12,015 nucleotides of DNA from Thermoplasmata archaeon (GTDB lineage: Archaea; Thermoplasmatota; Thermoplasmata; Thermoplasmatales; Thermoplasmataceae): NCBI GenBank assembly GCA_021797385.1, contig JAJZZW010000046.1, positions 1-12,015 of the forward strand, in the 5' to 3' direction. This document shows positions 5,351 to 10,822 of this stretch, in pieces. The notes beneath the pieces are model-generated. The model searched no databases, was not told the DNA's origin, and saw nothing but the letters and a program-made list of their open reading frames with translations. A program made the position numbers and the translations under genes. Each line of letters starts with the position of its first letter. Position 1 is the stretch's first letter.

Positions 5351-6388
5351 ATGGCCAATGATAAGAACTATATTCCTGAGCCCGAGAAAAGGGCTTTTCT
5401 AAAGGGAGCAGGTCTTTCCATAGCAGCTTTGATGGTGGGAGGACTGTCCATGGAACGTTACGTGGTACCTAGCGATCGTAGCGTACCTGTAATGGATAAT
5501 TTCCCCCTGGCTGTTCTGGAGGACCCCAGTGGAAGCAGGATTACAATAACTGATGTCATAGAGTATGCAGCTGCGAGTCCAAATTCAACGAGTACCCCGA
5601 TACTAGTTTTCAATTATCCCTTGCAGGATGAACCTAACTTTTTGCTTGTACTGAAAGGTGTAAAGGTTACAACACCTAAAACAGCCCCTTCAAGTGGATT
5701 TACCCAGGTATCTCCATCTTCCACGGCACCCATGGATGGAATAATTTATACAAGTTACAATGGAAATAATTATTCAATACTTGCACTGAGTGGGATATGC
5801 CAACACCTTGGATGTGTACCACCATTTCTGGATTACCATCCGGGCCAGAGCATACCATTTGAGTCCAAACTAATAGGATACAAAGCGGATGCACCTGGAA
5901 CACCTGCCCAGTGGCCAGATTACGGTTTAATTTACTGCAAATGCCATGGGAGCCAGTACAATCCGGTATGGGGAGGTAGAAACCTTTACAATAATGGTCC
6001 GGCATCTAGTCCTGCAAATCACTCATTGCCGCAGATCATGCTGGCGACTGACGGTAACGATCATATCTTTGCCTATGGAATAAATTCAAGCAATGCCGTT
6101 ATAAGAACACATCTGAACTTCCCTGGAGGTGAAACCTATGGTTCACAGGTTAAAACCGAGGATTTAACCGGTGGCACTGCAATAAGGACGTCCAGAACTC
6201 ATACCGTACCACCCACAATGTCTACAGGAGATTTGTCCAGTCCTATATCGCTGACGACGTCTCCATCACTATATCAGGGATTAAACAGCAACAGTTCAGG
6301 TGTAATATTATATAAAACCACAGTGGTAAGCAACGAAGGCGCGTGGGAAGGGAGCTTTTCCGGAAATAGCTCCAGCGGGAGCTCGTAG
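5351..6388 (+). CDS. Rieske [2Fe-2S] protein with Tat-like signal anchor
   Basis: This protein carries electrons from quinol, at cytochrome b, to an outer-surface acceptor. The 345-residue product has Rieske box I C150-Q-H152-L-G-C155 and box II C196-K-C198-H199-G-S. C150/H152 and C196/H199 bind the cluster, and C155/C198 should form the stabilising disulfide. About 40 residues separate the boxes, longer than in mitochondrial proteins but as I recall from other archaeal Rieske proteins. The N-terminus has E-K-R-A-F-L-K-G followed by a hydrophobic stretch (about 19-32): a Tat-type signal with KR instead of RR and no clear cleavage site, so probably also the membrane anchor. The region after box II (about 210-345) is long, rich in Ser/Thr/Asn, and has many N-x-S/T sites, as in glycosylated outer-surface proteins of acidophiles. 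It is the first gene of the cytochrome b operon and lies divergent to tatA-tatC. Confidence 0.95.
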   Translation: MANDKNYIPEPEKRAFLKGAGLSIAALMVGGLSMERYVVPSDRSVPVMDNFPLAVLEDPSGSRITITDVIEYAAASPNSTSTPILVFNYPLQDEPNFLLVLKGVKVTTPKTAPSSGFTQVSPSSTAPMDGIIYTSYNGNNYSILALSGICQHLGCVPPFLDYHPGQSIPFESKLIGYKADAPGTPAQWPDYGLIYCKCHGSQYNPVWGGRNLYNNGPASSPANHSLPQIMLATDGNDHIFAYGINSSNAVIRTHLNFPGGETYGSQVKTEDLTGGTAIRTSRTHTVPPTMSTGDLSSPISLTTSPSLYQGLNSNSSGVILYKTTVVSNEGAWEGSFSGNSSSGSS

Positions 6389-6392
6389 GTGA
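6388..6392 (+). promoter_or_regulatory. Shine-Dalgarno site for cytochrome b
   Basis: GGTGA starts on the last base of the Rieske stop codon and ends five bases before the cytochrome b ATG (6398). The layout is nearly identical to that ahead of copA and favours translational coupling. Confidence 0.75.
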
Positions 6393-6397
6393 ATTAA

Positions 6398-7591
6398 ATG
6401 GAAAAGGCAGAAACTAACAATTATAATATAACTGATTTAATGAAGGAGGAAAAAGACTTACCTGATGGATCTTATACATTGGGATTTAAATCGGTTACAA
6501 GCAGGGGATATAAAATAGACGAGTGGACAGGTGCATGGGTTGCCACAGCACTTATTTACCAGATAGTTTCAGGAATAGTACTATTCTTTTACTACAGCCA
6601 GGTTGACCCTTATCAGTCCACACAGTATATTATATCTGATGTCCCGTTCGGGCATATAATACTGACATCACATCTTTACATGGCATATGCCATGATCGGA
6701 CTGGTTTATTTCCATATGATGAGGCAGTGGTTTGTCGGTTCATATAAGGGAAAATGGAGATGGCTGCAGTGGATACTCGGAGTGGTTTTATTCCTGCTTA
6801 CAATATTCACAGCCATACTTGGATACATGCTTGCAAATACTGCAATAGCAATGGCAGCTGTGCATATAGGAATTCTGTTTATGCAGAGAAGCGTGCTTGG
6901 CAGAATACTTCCCGGTGCATTCATAAACTGGCTCGAAGCAATACTGGTAGGAAATTATACCACTACAGCAATGTTTTCGCATCTCTTAGCGCTTCATGTT
7001 GCAGTGTTTTCAGTATTGATGCTTGCATTATTCGCAGTGCACTTCATGCTGTTTGAGAGATCAGGTCTGGCAAGCGAGAAGCCAAAGAAGGGAGAAATGA
7101 TACCCTGGTTCCCCACAAACCTGCTATACGCAATGTTCTCAGGAATTGTAATGGTCGGAATCATACTATTGATTTCAGCCGCATTCCCGCAACAATTAAC
7201 ACTGGCATACGGTTCCCTGGCATATGGAACATTTCCGGTTCCTGACTGGTATATAACACCTGTTTACAAACTGATGGATGTTGCAGGTTACGGATTGAGC
7301 ACTGGAGGAGTTCCATTGATAATTGGCATGCTTATATTCATACTGATACTGCCTTTCATAGATAGATACCATAATAAGGGAGTACTGGAAAGGCCATGGA
7401 TTACGGCATTCGGGATATTTATGCTGATAGGACTTGCCGTTATGACAGTATGGGGATATTCACAACCAGGGCTTAGCCAGACAAGACTGATGACTATGTA
7501 CCTGTGGTGGTCTATAACCTTTATTTCTTTCATAACAGTGTATGCTATGAGATTCGCAAAAAGGGATGGTGAAATAAATGAAAGTAACTAA
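6398..7591 (+). CDS. Cytochrome b of a bc1/b6f-type quinol oxidoreductase
   Basis: This is the diheme membrane subunit that oxidises quinol together with the Rieske protein. It has 397 residues with about eight or nine membrane helices. Heme ligands are H92 and H106 in the second helix (13 residues between) and H200 and H215 in the fourth (14 between); the 13/14 pattern is the b6f-like spacing. The quinol-site P-E-W-Y motif is present as P-D-W-Y (282-285). The N-terminal heme part and C-terminal part are fused in one chain, as in bc1. No c-type heme motif (CxxCH) is found in any gene of this cluster, so cytochrome c1 is absent; in Thermoplasmatales and Sulfolobales a blue copper protein such as sulfocyanin probably accepts the electrons. 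The 3' end overlaps the next gene by 14 bases. Confidence 0.95.
   Translation: MEKAETNNYNITDLMKEEKDLPDGSYTLGFKSVTSRGYKIDEWTGAWVATALIYQIVSGIVLFFYYSQVDPYQSTQYIISDVPFGHIILTSHLYMAYAMIGLVYFHMMRQWFVGSYKGKWRWLQWILGVVLFLLTIFTAILGYMLANTAIAMAAVHIGILFMQRSVLGRILPGAFINWLEAILVGNYTTTAMFSHLLALHVAVFSVLMLALFAVHFMLFERSGLASEKPKKGEMIPWFPTNLLYAMFSGIVMVGIILLISAAFPQQLTLAYGSLAYGTFPVPDWYITPVYKLMDVAGYGLSTGGVPLIIGMLIFILILPFIDRYHNKGVLERPWITAFGIFMLIGLAVMTVWGYSQPGLSQTRLMTMYLWWSITFISFITVYAMRFAKRDGEINESN
7568..7572 (+). promoter_or_regulatory. Shine-Dalgarno site for the 64-residue membrane protein
   Basis: GGTGA lies inside the end of the cytochrome b gene, five bases before the ATG at 7578. It confirms that this short overlapping gene is translated. 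Confidence 0.7.
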
Positions 7592-7772
7592 TATTGTGTA
7601 TCTGATAGGAATCCTGCAACTTGTTGTTGTAGACCCTATCATGTGGTATATCACCCAGGAGTATCCGTTTAAATATGAAAGTCTCTGGGCAGTAGTGCTT
7701 GTAATTAATTTATTCATGTTCGCAGCGATTATATTTTTAATGCTGCAGAGAACAATAAAGGCGAGGGTTTAA
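7578..7772 (+). CDS. Small two-helix membrane protein in the Rieske/cytochrome b operon
   Basis: I do not recognise a named family. The 64 residues form two predicted membrane helices (about 5-23 and 38-57). A short loop with acidic and aromatic residues joins them, and the tail is basic (K-A-R-V) and probably cytoplasmic. An Asp-Pro pair (D19-P20) lies in or at the edge of the first helix, which is unusual for a plain anchor. It starts inside the cytochrome b gene (14-base overlap) with a good GGTGA site, and the next gene begins one base after its stop. Such tight coupling suggests a subunit or assembly factor of the bc-like complex. That role is inferred from position only. Confidence 0.8.
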   Translation: MKVTNIVYLIGILQLVVVDPIMWYITQEYPFKYESLWAVVLVINLFMFAAIIFLMLQRTIKARV

Positions 7773-7773
7773 A

Positions 7774-8112
7774 ATGGATAAAAAATCTATATATCTGTAT
7801 TACTATTCGATGATAATTTACCTGTTCGGCAGTGTGCCATTTATCCTGTATGCGGTATTAATCAAACCCATAGGGGCAATGTACCATGAACGGCCGGCTA
7901 CAATGGTATCTCCGGTGTTCGGGAACTTTGCTGTCTACGAAGATGGCTTGCTGATAATAACACTGGTACTGGTCATAATATCAATTATATTATATGCTGT
8001 TTCCCTGGGGCACAACAGATCCAGAAACGGCAAGATTTCATCGAGAACAGTAATTGCGCCGATACTTCTGTATATATTCACATTTGCTGTTATAGGGGTG
8101 GCTTTAATATGA
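7774..8112 (+). CDS. Three-helix membrane protein in the Rieske/cytochrome b operon
   Basis: The family is not recognised. The 112-residue product has predicted membrane helices at about 9-31, 57-78 and 92-111. A loop of about 25 residues between helices 1 and 2 contains H-E-R-P and Y-E-D, and a short basic loop (H-N-R-S-R-N-G-K) between helices 2 and 3 is probably cytoplasmic. By the positive-inside rule, the first loop then faces outside. The ATG follows the previous stop by one base and is preceded by GAGGG (7763-7767) with a six-base spacer, so the start is well supported. The stop overlaps the next start in an ATGA. It has no Cys or CxxCH, so no evident heme or metal site. It is probably an accessory subunit of the bc-like complex, by context only. 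Confidence 0.8.
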   Translation: MDKKSIYLYYYSMIIYLFGSVPFILYAVLIKPIGAMYHERPATMVSPVFGNFAVYEDGLLIITLVLVIISIILYAVSLGHNRSRNGKISSRTVIAPILLYIFTFAVIGVALI

Positions 8113-8333
8113 TGAGAGAGAAATTTGATAAAATGAGAAAAAGTTCGAAATATATGATTGTAACAGGAATCATATTCCTCATAATTTCAATACCTACGTT
8201 TCTGGATTACAGTGCATTTCCTACCATCAATGGCCAAATAGGACCACATCAGATTGCCGGCTGGATATCATTCTTCTTTACTTTTGTTGGATTCGTACTG
8301 CTGGTAATGGCTTTCGGACAGGAAGACATGTAA
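8109..8333 (+). CDS. Small two-helix membrane protein, last gene of the Rieske/cytochrome b operon
   Basis: The family is not recognised. The 74 residues begin with a strongly basic cytoplasmic segment (R3 to K14), then a first helix at about 15-31, an outside loop containing F-P-T-I-N-G-Q-I-G-P-H-Q, and a second helix at about 49-68 ending in an acidic tail. The start overlaps the stop of the preceding gene (ATGA). The ATG at 8109 has GGGGTG (8095-8100) eight bases upstream, slightly better placed than for the ATG at 8112. A T-rich tract follows the stop, as expected at the end of an operon. Function is inferred only from its place in the bc-like operon. Confidence 0.78.
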   Translation: MMREKFDKMRKSSKYMIVTGIIFLIISIPTFLDYSAFPTINGQIGPHQIAGWISFFFTFVGFVLLVMAFGQEDM

Positions 8334-8346
8334 TTATTTTTTGTTA
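8334..8346 (+). terminator. T-rich terminator of the Rieske/cytochrome b operon
   Basis: TTATTTTTTGTTAT follows the stop of the last gene immediately. Archaeal RNA polymerase can stop at such T-runs without a hairpin. The rest of the gap to 8455 is AT-rich, and I see no RNA gene or further reading frame in it. Confidence 0.45.
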
Positions 8347-8455
8347 TACTTAAAAACTTTCTATGTTTATTTTAATAAAATTTTCGATTTTATACATTAA
8401 TTTGCCCTCATAAAATGGATTTTATTACATAAAATAAGATTGTATAATTATGATT

Positions 8456-9235
8456 TCAGTTTTTCCTGCCTATTTCCTGCGCCTTTCTGTATGAACCCAG
8501 TACTGCATTTGCAATGGCAGTTCTGACATTGGCTTTTTCCATTTCATATATGCCTGTAACCGTTGTTCCTCCGGGAGTCATTACCTCATCCCTGAGATCC
8601 GATGCAGATATACCCTTTTCCCTCATGAGCTGCATTGTATTTATGAATGTATCTATAACAAGATCCGTTGCCTGCTGTCTGGGAATTCCTGCAAGTATCC
8701 CCGCATTTATCATGGAATCTGCCATGATTGCAACGAAAGCCGGTCCACTGCCACTCAGTCCGGTAACAGCGTCCATATTGGTTTCGTCAACTTTCACATA
8801 GGATCCGAATCCTGAAAGAATCTTTTTCAAAATTTCTATATTGTTATTATCCAGACTTTTGTAACTGTATGCAGTAACGGATTTCTGTACAAGCATGGGG
8901 ATGCTGGGCATCGCCCTGGCAATATGGGATTCCTTTAACATTTCCTGCATATGGTTGAGTGTGACACCCGCCATGAATGATATCACAAGCTTATTTCTGG
9001 ATACCGAGCGAATTTCCTCCATGACAGAATCAGATATGCCGGGTTTTATGGTTAAAAGGATCACTTCTCCATTCTTTGCATTGTCAACATTGTTATCAAA
9101 AATTTGAAATCTTTCATTATTCCATTTCTTTAATTTTTCAAATGAACCTGAACTTAGCGATATGCTGAAATCATTCTTTATACCCTCTGCTATAGATTTG
9201 CCAACTGTGCCGGCACCTATTATTGCGACTTTCAT
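8456..9235 (-). CDS. proC: Pyrroline-5-carboxylate reductase
   Basis: This enzyme catalyses the last step of proline synthesis, NAD(P)H-dependent reduction of 1-pyrroline-5-carboxylate to L-proline, in the cytoplasm. The 259-residue product starts with a Rossmann motif G-A-G-T-V-G (7-12) and has K-P-G (64-66), R-A-M-P-S-I-P (107-113), S-G-S-G-P-A-F (161-167) and M-T-P-G-G-T-T (219-225). The last two belong to the helical dimerisation/active-site domain and to the family signature. Length and order are normal. The ATG at 9235 has no Shine-Dalgarno site but has a TATA-like box at about -21 to -25. It stands alone: no other proline genes are nearby. It diverges from the membrane-protein gene at 9351, sharing a control region with a strong inverted repeat. 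Confidence 0.96.
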   Translation of the reverse strand: MKVAIIGAGTVGKSIAEGIKNDFSISLSSGSFEKLKKWNNERFQIFDNNVDNAKNGEVILLTIKPGISDSVMEEIRSVSRNKLVISFMAGVTLNHMQEMLKESHIARAMPSIPMLVQKSVTAYSYKSLDNNNIEILKKILSGFGSYVKVDETNMDAVTGLSGSGPAFVAIMADSMINAGILAGIPRQQATDLVIDTFINTMQLMREKGISASDLRDEVMTPGGTTVTGIYEMEKANVRTAIANAVLGSYRKAQEIGRKN

Positions 9236-9250
9236 AGTTTATAATTACGG

Positions 9251-9261
9251 TATATTATATT
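9251..9261 (-). promoter_or_regulatory. TATA-like box for proC
   Basis: The minus strand reads ATAATATAATATA, centred about 21-25 bases before the proC ATG (9235), compatible with a leaderless message. Its exact limits are uncertain in this AT-rich stretch. Confidence 0.45.
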
Positions 9262-9282
9262 ATTTTTTATACCTGCCTGTTA

Positions 9283-9310
9283 TTTCACTCTGTATTATTA
9301 CAGAGTGAAA
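9283..9310. repeat. Perfect inverted repeat between two divergent promoters
   Basis: The arms TTTCACTCTGTA (9283-9294) and TACAGAGTGAAA (9299-9310) are exact reverse complements, separated by four bases (TTAT). The element lies about 20 bases upstream of the proC TATA-like box and about 10 bases upstream of the TATA-like box for the gene at 9351. It cannot terminate either gene because both point away from it. An operator bound by a dimeric regulator is the likeliest reading. Confidence 0.75.
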
Positions 9311-9320
9311 AGTTGAAAAG

Positions 9321-9329
9321 TATTAATAA
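9321..9329 (+). promoter_or_regulatory. TATA-like box for the membrane-protein gene at 9351
   Basis: TATTAATAA is centred about 26 bases before the ATG at 9351 and there is no Shine-Dalgarno site, so a leaderless transcript is predicted. The inverted repeat ends about 10 bases before it. Confidence 0.5.
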
Positions 9330-9350
9330 CTTCATTTACCATCATAATTT

Positions 9351-9722
9351 ATGTCATTGCTATTTGATATAATTGCACTTTTGATAGCCATAGTAATAAT
9401 CTCATTGCCTGCCTATGCAGCATCACTTATTGTTGTCCATAAATCCACGGCAAACTTCTGGAATGCCATTGTTGTAACAGTGCTTACACCGGTAATAATC
9501 GTATTCTTCTCCCTTGCACTCCACTTTGTCTTCGCACCTCTGGCCGCTCTGGGAAGCCTTCTTGCATTTTTGATAACCTTAGTGATACTTCTATATGTAT
9601 ACAGCCTTGTCTATGAAATCAGTATAGGCAGGAGTCTGATTCTTGCAATAGTTGAAATAATAATATGGTTTATATTCTTCTTTATAACCGGAATTCTGGT
9701 CGCACTTCCGGGGATAATATAA
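9351..9722 (+). CDS. Uncharacterised four-helix membrane protein
   Basis: I do not recognise the family. The 123 residues are almost wholly hydrophobic, with about four predicted membrane helices (roughly 3-27, 37-60, 63-87 and 96-121) and very few charged residues. The loops are short; one contains H-K-S-T-A-N-F (about 30-36). It carries no Cys and no evident catalytic motif. The start is supported by a TATA-like box at -26. Its stop lies three bases from the stop of the convergent homoserine dehydrogenase gene. The strong inverted repeat just upstream of its promoter suggests regulated expression. It could be a small transporter component or a stress membrane protein, but the sequence does not decide this. 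Confidence 0.75.
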   Translation: MSLLFDIIALLIAIVIISLPAYAASLIVVHKSTANFWNAIVVTVLTPVIIVFFSLALHFVFAPLAALGSLLAFLITLVILLYVYSLVYEISIGRSLILAIVEIIIWFIFFFITGILVALPGII

Positions 9723-9725
9723 AAT

Positions 9726-10709
9726 TTATGATAAGAGAAGGATATCATTGACAACCTGGGCCGCTGTTTCCAGGGGTCCATCATGTTTTTCGAAGACAGT
9801 AAGATCATCGTTATTATCGGTTCTTTCAAGATATCCCATGGAAAGGGAGTCCATTGCAGCTACAGGGTCTCCCTGCTTTATTGAAAATATTTTTGATTCA
9901 ACAGTGGGTTTTGATCCTCCTGTTATATGTGAAAGCACACGGTAAATTTCTCCGGAATTTTTCATATAATTGATATCTTTTATATCATCAATGCCCTCAT
10001 ATGCTATATCTTTCAGTGTATAATCCATTCCCAGGAGAGCATTGGCAATTATAACCGTTTTTCTTGCGCCGTCCAGCCCATTTGTATCATCACGGTAATC
10101 TGTTTCAGCGATCCCCATACTCTGTGCCGTTTTTACGGCCTCGTGGAAATCAACTCCGGCAATCATCTGATTCAAAACGAAATTTATTGTTGAGCTGACC
10201 TGGCCCCTGAATTCTAAAAGCTTTGATGATTTCAATGAGTATTTATTCAGATTGAAAAGTGGAACACCTCCACCCACAGAGGATTCATACAATATTTTTC
10301 TATTGTTTTTCATGGAGGATTCCATGATTTCCTTCCAGTGAAGAGCAAGCGGTGCCTTATTCGATGTTACTATATTCTTTCCCGACTCAAATGATTTTGT
10401 ATACATCTTCATTCCTGCTACTCCATCTTTTGTTGCAGGTGACATATCTACTATTATATCTGATTGCAGGGAATATATCTCTTCAGGTTTTATTACCTCT
10501 GCAATCTCGTCGAGTTCCTTCCTCTCCTTATACATTAGAACCTTGTCAAGATTCAATCCATTCTTATCATATACAGTAGTTCTGGAATCAGATACAGATA
10601 TGACTTTTATATCTGCATTGAACCTGGACTTAAAATATTCATGATTTTCATTCAAAATACCAACAGCTGCCTTTCCTATGTGACCCAACCCCACAAGAGA
10701 AATATTCAT
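9726..10709 (-). CDS. hom: Homoserine dehydrogenase (short form, no ACT domain)
   Basis: This enzyme reduces aspartate semialdehyde to homoserine with NAD(P)H, the branch point towards threonine, methionine and isoleucine. The 327-residue product has an N-terminal Rossmann domain with G-L-G-H-I-G (7-12), then T-S-N-K-A-P-L-A (115-122). Next come E142 with G-G-G-V-P (146-150), and the substrate/catalytic segment G-I-A-E-T-D (199-204) with D213 and the catalytic-type K217 in D-G-A-R-K. There is no fused aspartokinase and no C-terminal ACT domain, so feedback inhibition through ACT is not expected. The ATG at 10709 has a TATA-like box at -25 and no Shine-Dalgarno site. No other threonine or methionine genes are adjacent. 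Confidence 0.96.
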   Translation of the reverse strand: MNISLVGLGHIGKAAVGILNENHEYFKSRFNADIKVISVSDSRTTVYDKNGLNLDKVLMYKERKELDEIAEVIKPEEIYSLQSDIIVDMSPATKDGVAGMKMYTKSFESGKNIVTSNKAPLALHWKEIMESSMKNNRKILYESSVGGGVPLFNLNKYSLKSSKLLEFRGQVSSTINFVLNQMIAGVDFHEAVKTAQSMGIAETDYRDDTNGLDGARKTVIIANALLGMDYTLKDIAYEGIDDIKDINYMKNSGEIYRVLSHITGGSKPTVESKIFSIKQGDPVAAMDSLSMGYLERTDNNDDLTVFEKHDGPLETAAQVVNDILLLS

Positions 10710-10730
10710 TGTTGTTGATTATAACTTATT

Positions 10731-10738
10731 TTATAAAA
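10731..10738 (-). promoter_or_regulatory. TATA-like box for hom, flanked by a direct repeat
   Basis: The minus strand reads TTTTATAA, centred about 25 bases before the hom ATG. The octamer AACTTATT (plus strand) occurs at 10723-10730 and again at 10737-10744, bracketing the box 14 bases apart. The repeats may be operator half-sites or a result of AT-richness. Confidence 0.5.
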
Positions 10739-10792
10739 CTTATTGTAGAGTTTTATCAAAAAATCAGATAAATTGTTTAATTGCATTCGATA

Positions 10793-10822
10793 TGGAAAAA
10801 ATTGGTTAAAAATATTAAAAAT
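10793..10822 (-). terminator. T-rich terminator of gyrA
   Basis: Right after the gyrA TGA the minus strand carries three T-runs of five to six bases (in AATTTTTAAT, ATTTTTAAC and CAATTTTTTCC). This is a typical hairpin-free archaeal stop signal before the hom promoter. Confidence 0.5.

Noticed and set aside
5945..5950. Possible c-type heme motif in the Rieske protein (C-K-C-H)
   Set aside because: It is Rieske box II (C-x-C-H-G-S), not CxxCH; no CxxCH is present in this operon.
6754..7056. Overlapping 100-codon plus-strand frame inside cytochrome b
   Set aside because: It is out of frame with a certain gene, rich in Ser/Cys/His as expected of a shadow frame, with no supporting start signal.
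8334..8455. AT-rich gap after the Rieske/cytochrome b operon as a possible small RNA locus
   Set aside because: There are only T-runs and short AT repeats, with no stable stem, no conserved RNA motif and no promoter distinct from the background.
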